Shown here piece after piece: positions 1 to 6,164 of a stretch of 10,042 nucleotides of DNA (positions are counted from its first letter, which is position 1; the number at the start of each line of letters is the position of its first letter). The translations under genes were made by a program, and so were the position numbers. The notes below the pieces were generated by a model. It was not told where the DNA came from. It searched no databases and saw only the letters and a list, made by a program, of their open reading frames with translations. The stretch comes from Candidatus Gastranaerophilales bacterium (GTDB lineage: Bacteria; Cyanobacteriota; Vampirovibrionia; Gastranaerophilales; Gastranaerophilaceae), in contig JAJQFK010000265.1 of NCBI GenBank assembly GCA_021201175.1, positions 1 to 10,042 on the forward strand, given 5' to 3'.

Positions 1-1
1 T

Positions 2-7
2 TACAAT
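2..7 (+). promoter_or_regulatory. Possible -10 box for the first gene
   Basis: TACAAT lies 36 nt ahead of the ATG at 44, matching five of six bases of the sigma-70-type -10 consensus. The matching -35 would fall outside the window, so this is a weak call. A GAGG at 29-32 serves as the likely ribosome binding site, 11 nt from the start. Confidence 0.3.
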
Positions 8-43
8 ACTCAATGTTTTATTTACTTTTGAGGTTTTTACATT

Positions 44-667
44 ATGTTCAAGTTTTTTATACTAATTTTATTACTTATACTTTATCAATTTTCTTGCGCT
101 TTTGCTATAGATTATGAATCTGTTTCATCCAATGATAAACTATTTTACAAAATAAATTGCAATGCCTGGTATAAAAATTTTAATTCAGAGGATTGTATAA
201 TTTTGAAGAAGGATAATTCTTCTTGTGAAAATAAATTATCCGTACTTTTTTTCGGTAATAATAAGAATCTGAAACTTAATTCAGACTTTGAATTTTTAAA
301 AGACTCAAGACTTATCGGAACAGATAATAAAAATTTTAAATTTTATGAAATTCGTTACGATAAAGGTAATTTTTATGAATATAATCTTACTTATGAAGAA
401 TTACAGAAGCTTTTTCATTGCATAGATGTCATAAAACTTTCAGATTTTAAAAACGGAACTTATACTATTTATAATGGCAGCGAAGAAAAAGATATTCTGC
501 TTTATAATGATACCGATGAAAATTTTGATAGTTTCAGTATTACTCCGCAAATATATTCAATAGATAAAAATATAAAATCTGTTATAAGAATTCCAAAACG
601 CGGCAATATTTATATCACAAACAATTCTGACAAAAATTCAAAACAATTTCATATTAAAATTAAATGA
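44..667 (+). CDS. Exported protein of unknown function with signal peptide
   Basis: The family is not recognised. Residues 1-21 form a clear Sec signal peptide: a lysine at position 3, a run of Ile/Leu, then an AFA-type signal peptidase I site before IDYE. The only nearby cysteine (C18) lacks a convincing lipobox, so a soluble periplasmic or secreted protein is more likely than a lipoprotein. The mature part (about 186 residues) is rich in Asn, Lys, Asp, Phe and Tyr and holds four cysteines (C39, C51, C61, C126) that could form disulfides after export. No further membrane segment is seen. The C-terminal half looks beta-rich. The ATG is supported by GAGG 11 nt upstream and by the signal peptide beginning right at it. 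It converges on trmD with a 52-nt gap that holds no convincing terminator. Confidence 0.75.
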   Translation: MFKFFILILLLILYQFSCAFAIDYESVSSNDKLFYKINCNAWYKNFNSEDCIILKKDNSSCENKLSVLFFGNNKNLKLNSDFEFLKDSRLIGTDNKNFKFYEIRYDKGNFYEYNLTYEELQKLFHCIDVIKLSDFKNGTYTIYNGSEEKDILLYNDTDENFDSFSITPQIYSIDKNIKSVIRIPKRGNIYITNNSDKNSKQFHIKIK

Positions 668-719
668 AACAATCCTCCGGCTTGAATTTCTTATAAGTTA
701 TATTTTTTGTAATATCTTT

Positions 720-1454
720 TTATATTAATCCGATTTTTTTTAGAATTTTTTTATCATATTCGGATAAATCAGTTTTCAGAAATGCTTCAAATAGGTCAGG
801 ACGCTTTTCTTTAGTTATTCTAAACTGTTGCTCACGCCGCCACTCTTTTATTTTTTCATGATTCCCGTTTAAAAGTATTTCCGGCACATTCAACCCGTTA
901 TATTCTCTTGGTTTTGTATAATGCGGGTGTTCTAAAAGACCGTCAGATAGTGAATCATATTCGGCTGATTCACTATCTCCCAAAACTCCCGGAATCAATC
1001 TTGTTATACTGTCCATAATGCATAGCGCAGGAAGTTCACCGCCGGTCATCACAAAATCTCCGGCTGATATTTCCATTGCTCCTGATAATTTAATAATTCG
1101 TTCGTCAAAACCTTCATAATGCCCGCAAATTATAATCAATGAACTTTTTTTCGCGAACTGTTTCGCCATTTCCTGATTAAATATTTTTCCCTTTGGTGTC
1201 ATTATTATAATCCCGGAATCTTCATCTCTGTCAACAGAAGCCAGTGCGTCCAGATACGGCTGGCATGCCAGCAGCATTCCCGCTCCTCCGCCATAAGGAG
1301 TATCATCAACTTTTTTATGCTTATCTTTTGAATAATCTCTCGGATTTATTGCATTTAAAGTAATCAGCTTTTCAGAAACAGCACGTTTCATTATACTGTA
1401 ATTGCAGGCATTTTCAATTATTTCCGGAAATAAAGTAAGAACTTCAAATTTCAA
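720..1454 (-). CDS. trmD: tRNA (guanine-N1-)-methyltransferase TrmD
   Basis: TrmD is the SPOUT-class enzyme that uses S-adenosylmethionine to methylate N1 of G37 next to the anticodon, preventing +1 frameshifting. The 244-aa length is typical. Family motifs are all present: DDTPYGGGAGM (50-60), MTPKG (85-89), GHYEGFDER (111-119) and the knot segment EISAGDFVMTGGELPA (128-143). R152 and D171 (DGLLEHPHY) correspond to the conserved Arg and catalytic Asp of the family. The start codon is TTG at 1454-1452, overlapping the rimM stop TGA so that the two genes share 1451-1454. A GAAGGA at 1468-1463, 8 nt upstream, supports this start and suggests translational coupling. It is the last gene of the three-gene minus-strand operon. 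Confidence 0.97.
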   Translation of the reverse strand: MKFEVLTLFPEIIENACNYSIMKRAVSEKLITLNAINPRDYSKDKHKKVDDTPYGGGAGMLLACQPYLDALASVDRDEDSGIIIMTPKGKIFNQEMAKQFAKKSSLIIICGHYEGFDERIIKLSGAMEISAGDFVMTGGELPALCIMDSITRLIPGVLGDSESAEYDSLSDGLLEHPHYTKPREYNGLNVPEILLNGNHEKIKEWRREQQFRITKEKRPDLFEAFLKTDLSEYDKKILKKIGLI

Positions 1455-1966
1455 TTTATAAGTCCTTCTATATTATTAATGACAATCTTATTTCCTTTTA
1501 AATCAACTACAGGCACAATATCTTTTACAAAAGGGACAAGATGTTCTTTTTTATTATTATCCTCAACAGACAATATATTATTAGCGGCATTTTCACCAAC
1601 TGCTTTAATTTTCCCGATTAAACAACCATCCTCGTCATAAACATCCATTCCAATCAAATCGCTAATAAGAAACTCATCATTATCTAAATTTTCCTCAACC
1701 TCTGTTTTGGGGATATAAATATCAAGTCCTTTTAAATTTTCTGCATCATTAACTGTTTCAAGTTCTTTAAACTTAACAATTGCAAAGTGTTTATGAAACC
1801 GAACAGCAGAAACATTTAAGGTAAGAATTTCATTATCTTTTTTTACATAGACTTTTTTCAATAATTCAAGCTGTCTTTCTCTGCCTTTAGAGAATCCCAG
1901 TTTAACTTCACCTTTAATTCCATGAAAATTCAATATTTTTGCAACAGAAATTAAATCACTGCACAT
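1451..1966 (-). CDS. rimM: 16S rRNA processing / 30S maturation factor RimM
   Basis: RimM binds ribosomal protein S19 and helps mature the 3' domain of 16S rRNA in the 30S subunit. The 171-aa protein has the usual two domains. The N-terminal RimM barrel carries the signature HGIKGEV (15-21). The C-terminal PRC-barrel (about 98-170) contains NNILSV and the conserved VPFVKDIV (144-151), and ends in an EGL motif. Its ATG lies 2 nt after the stop of the zinc-ribbon gene and its TGA overlaps the trmD start, so all three genes are probably read from one transcript. The ribosome binding site is poor (AG-rich, inside the preceding gene), so translation may depend on coupling. rpsP, which often precedes rimM, is not here. 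Confidence 0.96.
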   Translation of the reverse strand: MCSDLISVAKILNFHGIKGEVKLGFSKGRERQLELLKKVYVKKDNEILTLNVSAVRFHKHFAIVKFKELETVNDAENLKGLDIYIPKTEVEENLDNDEFLISDLIGMDVYDEDGCLIGKIKAVGENAANNILSVEDNNKKEHLVPFVKDIVPVVDLKGNKIVINNIEGLIN

Positions 1967-1968
1967 AA

Positions 1969-2874
1969 TTATTTAGTCTTTTTATATTCTTCGGGCGCGT
2001 CATCTCTTTCCTGATTCCATCTGTCAAGCCCCATTTGTTTTCTGATAAGTCCTATCCCGACATGAACGCGCCACTCATCCATTCTAAGCTGGGCGGCAAT
2101 AATTTTGTGGCAGCCTATAGGAGGCAAAGGCAACAGAGGTTCATATAAACTTTTAATTGCAAAAAGCTGATCCGGCGAAACGGCAAGTTTCCTTTTAGGG
2201 AAAGGCAATTTAGGCAGCATCATTTTTTGCCTTACAAGATTAATGCCAAAAAAGACCTTTCTTGGTTCAAGTTCTATAGCCTGTCCGATAACTTCGTGTA
2301 TATCCGGATTAGGCAGAGGCAAAGCTTTTTTATAAAGAATTTCAATTTGTTCAATTTGCTCTTTACTTACAAGGAGTTGTTTTTGTCTTTGAGGTTTCCT
2401 CTGTGCATTTGGACGGGGCACTCTGTTAAATCCTCCCGGTTTATTATTGCTGTAACCGGGTCTTTGTCTTTGACCGTTTCTGTCATTTCTAAACCTGTTA
2501 TTATTGTTTGGTCTTTGATAACCTCCGCCCTGTTGATTTCTGTTGTCGCGCGGACGGTCGTTATTATATCTGTCATTATTATTGTATCTGTTATTATAAC
2601 CTCTATTGTATTGAGGTCTGTCGGTTCTGTCTTGTCTGTCGTAAGAACGATATTTTCGTTCTTCTCTTTGGTTATCAGAACCGAAAGAATATGATTTCCC
2701 TGTTGTAGTTTCCGAATTTCCCTGATCTGAATTTTTTACACCGGCATTTGCCGCTTCATTGGACAACTCCTCGGTATATTTTTTATCAGAATACAAACAA
2801 TTAGGACAAATAACTCTTTTGGGATTTTTTGTTTCAAACTCTGCGCCACACTTAATACACTTATTTACGTACAT
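1969..2874 (-). CDS. Zinc-ribbon protein with Arg/Asn/Gly-rich linker and duplicated C-terminal module
   Basis: Not assigned to a named family. Three parts are visible in the 301 residues. Residues 1-30 are a zinc ribbon with two CxxC knuckles (C6/C9 and C23/C26). Residues about 65-165 are low complexity, dominated by Arg, Asn, Gly, Asp, Tyr and Gln, with repeats such as RYNNNDRYNND; this resembles RGG-type disordered RNA-binding regions. Residues 169-286 are two ungapped 55-residue copies (169-223 and 232-286) sharing VSxxQ, LY, LPLP, H, a GI-L-R signature and a final QM or KM. A helical, possibly HTH-like fold is likely. The gene heads the rimM-trmD operon. GGGG 8 nt upstream of the ATG is the ribosome binding site. 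Context and the basic, Asn-rich linker suggest binding to rRNA, ribosomes or mRNA, but DNA binding cannot be excluded. Confidence 0.85.
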   Translation of the reverse strand: MYVNKCIKCGAEFETKNPKRVICPNCLYSDKKYTEELSNEAANAGVKNSDQGNSETTTGKSYSFGSDNQREERKYRSYDRQDRTDRPQYNRGYNNRYNNNDRYNNDRPRDNRNQQGGGYQRPNNNNRFRNDRNGQRQRPGYSNNKPGGFNRVPRPNAQRKPQRQKQLLVSKEQIEQIEILYKKALPLPNPDIHEVIGQAIELEPRKVFFGINLVRQKMMLPKLPFPKRKLAVSPDQLFAIKSLYEPLLPLPPIGCHKIIAAQLRMDEWRVHVGIGLIRKQMGLDRWNQERDDAPEEYKKTK

Positions 2875-2903
2875 CTAAAATGCCCCTTTTTATTGTAAGC
2901 AAA

Positions 2904-2920
2904 AACCGGACTTAACGGTT
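2904..2920 (-). promoter_or_regulatory. Small leader hairpin before the zinc-ribbon gene
   Basis: In the minus-strand transcript AACCG and CGGTT form a 5-bp stem around a 7-nt loop, followed directly by U residues. It sits in the roughly 95-nt leader of the zinc-ribbon/rimM/trmD operon, about 30 nt before the start. It resembles a weak attenuator, but the stem is short, so function is uncertain. Confidence 0.3.
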
Positions 2921-2975
2921 GTTTATCTGCTTATCTTTCCTCTGCTATGTTGATTAGAAATGCTCTACCTGATTC

Positions 2976-3004
2976 ATTATAAGTTTAATTTTTAATTTCA
3001 CCAA
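2976..3004 (-). promoter_or_regulatory. Promoter of the zinc-ribbon/rimM/trmD operon
   Basis: On the minus strand TTGGTG (3004-2999) is followed after 17 nt by a perfect TATAAT (2981-2976). Spacing and -10 fit a housekeeping sigma factor. The transcript would start near 2969, giving a leader of about 95 nt. Confidence 0.65.
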
Positions 3005-3143
3005 AACAAAACATGTGAACTATATTACCATTTTAACCATAAAAATAAAACATGACAATAGATTACTTAATTTTTCCTTTACAAAGTGTATATTCTTTTG
3101 CACAAATATGAATTTTTGTAACAAAGCTTCCATAAATCCTAAA

Positions 3144-3152
3144 GGGGGGGGG
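3144..3152 (+). repeat. Poly-G tract (9 G) in the promoter region of the acidic-protein gene
   Basis: Nine consecutive G in an AT-rich intergenic region, ending 10 nt before the putative -10 box TATACT and 46 nt before the ATG at 3199. The tract falls where the -35/-10 spacer and the edge of the -35 element would be. Slipped-strand length changes would alter promoter geometry. No recognisable -35 exists at the current spacing, which fits either a weak state or an activator-dependent promoter. Confidence 0.6.
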
Positions 3153-3162
3153 AATTTGCCGA

Positions 3163-3168
3163 TATACT
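3163..3168 (+). promoter_or_regulatory. Putative -10 box for the acidic-protein gene
   Basis: TATACT matches five of six bases of the -10 consensus and lies 30 nt before the ATG, giving a leader of about 25 nt with AAGGAG at 3187-3192. No good -35 is found 16-18 nt upstream, where the sequence runs into the G tract. Confidence 0.45.
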
Positions 3169-3198
3169 AATTAGCTGTTAAAATAAAAGGAGTTAAAT

Positions 3199-4068
3199 AT
3201 GACCGGCGGTATTAATGGTGATAATTCAAGTATAAACACAAAAAATTATTATTTCACTGATGAAACTAACATTAATTTTGTGCATGAGGATTCAAGTGCT
3301 GAATCTATTTTTGAAAATTTATTCGGGGCTGATGAAGATTACAATCTTGGTGATTTGAGCGATGATTATTCTGAATACCTGAACTTAATTAATGATGACT
3401 ATTCTCAGGTATCTGATTTATCTGCGTTAGATGAGGATTTCACGGCATTACTTGACGAAATGGGATTTTCTGCAGTTGTAGACGCTGAAGGAAATGAAAA
3501 TCAAGGTTTATATTCAATGACGGATGAAAACGGTATAACCCAATTCCTGAGAGCTGTACAAAATGAAGATGGTGAAACAAAAATTATATACAATGACGGT
3601 TCAGGCGACGGTGCTACAGCTTTTGATTTTCAAGATGTAACAGCAGCAGAAGGAACTGTTAGCGACGGTACTGTAGAATCTGCCGAAACGAAAGAAGCAC
3701 AAGAAATACTTAATAAGGATTATGAAGTTTGGTCATCTAAGAAAAATGTTTCACAGGACGAAAACCAAGAAGAATTAAATAATAAAATTTATACTGCATT
3801 TAGAGATAATTTACAATCCGACGTCACTACTAATGCTAGCGAGACGCTTGCACGCAGCACCGTCTTGAATAAATTTGAATTTGTTGAAACCCAGGATGGA
3901 ACCTCAGGTGCTTACAAAAAAGTAGATGCAGAAACAGGAGAAACTACATGGTTAAGACCTACTGAACTTGAAGACGGAAATTTTGGTATTGTTCAAACAG
4001 TATTAGACAAAGATGGTAATCAATTGTCAACAGGATTAGTAGATGAAAACTTCTATAAAGGAATTTAA
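3199..4068 (+). CDS. Acidic protein of unknown function with internal repeat
   Basis: Not recognised. The 289 residues are strongly acidic (many Asp and Glu), with no signal peptide, membrane segment or cysteine, so the protein is cytoplasmic or exported by a non-Sec route. Residues about 20-90 are especially Asp/Tyr-rich. Two segments are related, about 103-126 and 237-261: both begin GxY, continue with an acidic turn, a Gly-x-Thr and an aromatic-Leu-Arg, and close with a Glu-Asp-Gly. This suggests a duplicated beta-hairpin-like unit separated by a helical, Gln/Glu/Asn-rich stretch (about 160-205). The start has a strong AAGGAG 6 nt upstream. It is transcribed alone between a divergent operon and a convergent terminator, and its promoter region holds a poly-G tract. 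The same frame stays coding-like beyond the stop, so the C-terminus may be shortened. Confidence 0.8.
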   Translation: MTGGINGDNSSINTKNYYFTDETNINFVHEDSSAESIFENLFGADEDYNLGDLSDDYSEYLNLINDDYSQVSDLSALDEDFTALLDEMGFSAVVDAEGNENQGLYSMTDENGITQFLRAVQNEDGETKIIYNDGSGDGATAFDFQDVTAAEGTVSDGTVESAETKEAQEILNKDYEVWSSKKNVSQDENQEELNNKIYTAFRDNLQSDVTTNASETLARSTVLNKFEFVETQDGTSGAYKKVDAETGETTWLRPTELEDGNFGIVQTVLDKDGNQLSTGLVDENFYKGI

Positions 4069-4074
4069 GATTAA

Positions 4075-4149
4075 AGCGCGGCTTCAGAAGCCGCCGAAGT
4101 TAAGACTGAAAATACCAACATTCCGGATTTCTTTATGGGCAGTGCATAA
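4075..4149 (+). pseudogene. Possible detached C-terminal coding remnant after the acidic-protein gene
   Basis: In the frame of the acidic-protein gene, after TAA (4066) and a second TAA (4072), 24 sense codons follow, ending at TAA 4147-4149. They translate to a plausible stretch including SAASEAAEVKTENTNIP and ending DFFMGSA. It has no start codon near its beginning. It could be the lost end of the upstream protein, a remnant of a deleted neighbour, or chance. Confidence 0.3.
4078..4094 (+). other. GC-rich hairpin just after the acidic-protein gene
   Basis: GCGGCTT and AAGCCGC form a perfect 7-bp stem around CAG. It lies 9 nt after the stop codon, in a locally GC-rich patch. No U-run follows, so it is not an intrinsic terminator; it could stabilise the mRNA 3' end, or be incidental to the Ala-rich codons there. 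Confidence 0.5.
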
Positions 4150-4154
4150 AATAT

Positions 4155-4191
4155 AAAAAAAGACCTCTTTATAAAAAAGAGGTCTTTTTTT
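4155..4191. terminator. Bidirectional terminator between the acidic-protein gene and clpX
   Basis: GACCTCTTT (4162-4170) pairs perfectly with AAAGAGGTC (4176-4184) around a 5-nt loop. Seven A precede the stem and seven T follow it, so U-tracts form on both strands. It ends the plus-strand gene and the minus-strand tig-clpP-clpX operon; the clpX stop codon (4192-4190) overlaps its edge. Confidence 0.9.
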
Positions 4192-5533
4192 ATGCTATTT
4201 CTTCATTTTGCCTGATTTGAGGAATTAAACTTTCCTGTTTTGCTTCTTCATTTTTTTGCGGAAGTTTAATCAACTCGGCGCTGCCTTCTTCTTTTTTCTT
4301 TACCATATCAGAGGTTACAACAAATTCCTTTATATCTTCTTTTTCAGGAATTGCATACATAATATCAAGCATAATTTCTTCAACAATAGACCTTAAAGCC
4401 CTTGCACCGGTCTTTCTTTTTATAGCTTCTTCCGCAATTAAATCTATTGCCTCATTATCAAATTTTAACTCGACACCATCCATCTTTAACAGGCATTGAT
4501 ACTGTTTTAAAAGTGCATTTTTCGGTTTTGTAAGGATATTCTTCAATGCTGTTTCATCTAACGGATCTAATACCGCATAGATAGGAACTCTGCCTATAAA
4601 TTCCGGAATAAGTCCAAATTTCAATAAATCTTCCGGCTGCAGCTTTTTAAGAAGTTTTGCGGCTTCAAGTTCTTTTTCTGCCTGAGTCTTTGCCATTCCG
4701 CTGCCGAAACCTATAGTAACAGAATCTCCTGCTCTATGTTCAACAATTTTCTCCAATCCGACAAACGCACCACCTACTATAAACAATATATTTGCCGTAT
4801 TTATTTGTATAAATTCCTGATGAGGGTGTTTCCTGCCACCTTGAGGAGGAACATTTGCAACAGTGCCTTCTATCATTTTTAATAATGCCTGCTGGACTCC
4901 TTCGCCGGAAACATCTCTTGTTATACTGGTATTTTCTGATTTTCTTGAAATTTTATCAATTTCATCAATATATATAATGCCCCTTTCCGCCTTTTGAGCA
5001 TCAAAGTCTGCATTTTGATAAAGTCTTAACAAAATATTTTCAACATCATCACCAACATAACCTGCTTCCGTAAGAGTTGTTGCGTCTGCTATTGCAAAAG
5101 GAACATCAAGCATTTTCGCAAGAGTCTGTGCTAAAAGTGTTTTCCCGCTTCCGGTTGGTCCGACTAACAGTATATTGCTCTTTTGAATTTCAACTTGCTT
5201 GTCATCAACAGAAGAATTATGTGCAATACGTTTATAATGGTTATATACCGCAACAGATAAAACTCTTTTGGCATCGTCTTGCCCGATTATATATTCATCA
5301 AGATAATTTTTTATTTCATGCGGTTTTGGGATTTTTGTAATATCTGCTTCTTTAGATTCTGTTTCTTCGGGTTTTTCTTTATTTTCCAAAAATTCTTCAT
5401 CTAAAATTTCATTACACAATTCAACGCATTCATCACAAATATACACATCAGGTCCGGCAATAAGTTTTTTTACCTGATCTTGTGTTTTTCCGCAAAACGA
5501 ACATTTAAGACGACTGTCATCACGAACTGCCAT
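4190..5533 (-). CDS. clpX: ATP-dependent Clp protease ATP-binding subunit ClpX
   Basis: ClpX is a hexameric AAA+ unfoldase that recognises tagged substrates, unfolds them and feeds them into ClpP in the cytoplasm. The 447 aa are near family length. The N-terminal zinc-binding domain has C11/C14 and C33/C36. The AAA+ module shows Walker A GPTGSGKT (125-132), the GYVG pore loop (158-161), Walker B IIYIDE (186-191), the RKH loop (234-236), the ClpP-docking IGF tripeptide (274-276), the arginine-finger segment EFIGR (311-315) and sensor 2 GARALR (376-381). All key residues are intact. The ATG overlaps the clpP stop by one base (TAATG), with AGGAG 8 nt upstream. The C-terminal tail (about 415-447) is Lys/Glu/Gln-rich and specific to this lineage. 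The stop runs into the shared terminator. Confidence 0.98.
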   Translation of the reverse strand: MAVRDDSRLKCSFCGKTQDQVKKLIAGPDVYICDECVELCNEILDEEFLENKEKPEETESKEADITKIPKPHEIKNYLDEYIIGQDDAKRVLSVAVYNHYKRIAHNSSVDDKQVEIQKSNILLVGPTGSGKTLLAQTLAKMLDVPFAIADATTLTEAGYVGDDVENILLRLYQNADFDAQKAERGIIYIDEIDKISRKSENTSITRDVSGEGVQQALLKMIEGTVANVPPQGGRKHPHQEFIQINTANILFIVGGAFVGLEKIVEHRAGDSVTIGFGSGMAKTQAEKELEAAKLLKKLQPEDLLKFGLIPEFIGRVPIYAVLDPLDETALKNILTKPKNALLKQYQCLLKMDGVELKFDNEAIDLIAEEAIKRKTGARALRSIVEEIMLDIMYAIPEKEDIKEFVVTSDMVKKKEEGSAELIKLPQKNEEAKQESLIPQIRQNEEIA

Positions 5534-6144
5534 TATAATATCTCCTGATTTGGTTTTGGCGCTGTGCTTGCCGTTACAACCTTATCTATCATTCCGTATT
5601 CTAAAGCTTCTTCCGGAGTCATAATATAATCTCTATCTGTATCTTTTTCTATTTTTTTGATGGATTGTCCGGTATTTTTAGCAAGAATTTCGTTTAGTGA
5701 TTTTTTAATTCTGATAATTTCAGCTGCTTGAATTTCTATATCTGTAGCCTGACCTTGTGCACCGCCTAAAGGCTGATGGATTAAAACTCTTGAATGAGGT
5801 AATGCCATTCTTTTACCCGGAGTGCCGGAAGAAAGTAAAAATGCACCCATTGAAGCTGCCTGCCCCAAACATATAGTCGATACATCCGCTCTAATATGCT
5901 GCATTGTATCATAAATTGCAAACCCCGCTGTTACACTTCCGCCCGGTGAGTTTATATAAAGCATTATATCTTTTTCCGGATTCTCGCTATCCAATAACAA
6001 TAACTGTGCAACAATTAAATTTGCAACCATATCATCTATGGGAGTTCCAAGAAAGATAATTCTTTCTCTCAATAATCTTGAGAAAATATCAAATGATCTC
6101 TCGCCTCTGCTTGATTGTTCTATTACTACAGGTACAAAACTCAT
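5533..6144 (-). CDS. clpP: ATP-dependent Clp protease proteolytic subunit ClpP
   Basis: ClpP is a serine protease that forms a double-heptamer chamber capped by ClpX, giving regulated protein degradation in the cytoplasm. The 203 aa match the family. The catalytic triad is visible as S98 in GQAASMG, H123 in VLIHQP, and D172 in the DTDRDY segment. The oxyanion and strand motif NSPGGSVTAG (65-74) and the handle region GGAQGQATDI (127-136) are intact. The start has AGAAAGGGA about 6 nt upstream. It lies 20 nt after tig and overlaps clpX by one base, the usual tig-clpP-clpX arrangement. Nothing suggests an inactive ClpR-type paralogue. Confidence 0.98.
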   Translation of the reverse strand: MSFVPVVIEQSSRGERSFDIFSRLLRERIIFLGTPIDDMVANLIVAQLLLLDSENPEKDIMLYINSPGGSVTAGFAIYDTMQHIRADVSTICLGQAASMGAFLLSSGTPGKRMALPHSRVLIHQPLGGAQGQATDIEIQAAEIIRIKKSLNEILAKNTGQSIKKIEKDTDRDYIMTPEEALEYGMIDKVVTASTAPKPNQEIL

Positions 6145-6164
6145 ATATTTCCCTTTCTGTTATA

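Larger units (their letters stand above)
2875..3198. other. Divergent intergenic region with two promoters and a G tract
   Basis: These 324 bases separate the zinc-ribbon/rimM/trmD operon from the divergent acidic-protein gene. I see a good minus-strand promoter (2976-3004), a small hairpin in its leader (2904-2920), a 9-G tract (3144-3152), a plus-strand -10 box (3163-3168) and a strong AAGGAG (3187-3192). The middle (about 3005-3130) is very AT-rich and shows no gene, tRNA or strong hairpin. Confidence 0.6.

Noticed and set aside
668..719. Terminator between the first gene and trmD
   Set aside because: Only an A/T stem (ATATT/AATAT) is present, with no GC core, so I do not call it.
2227..2694. 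Plus-strand open frame of 155 codons opposite the zinc-ribbon gene
   Set aside because: It is antisense to the Arg/Asn-rich coding region; its Val/Ile/Ser-rich translation mirrors the repetitive codons of the real gene and it has no ribosome binding site.
3108..3170. Short 20-codon frame running through the 9-G tract upstream of the acidic-protein gene
   Set aside because: It has no ribosome binding site, probably lies ahead of the transcription start, and no tract length fuses it to the 3199 frame because a TAA (3184) lies just before that ATG.
5077..5340. Plus-strand frame inside clpX
   Set aside because: Antisense shadow of a highly conserved gene.
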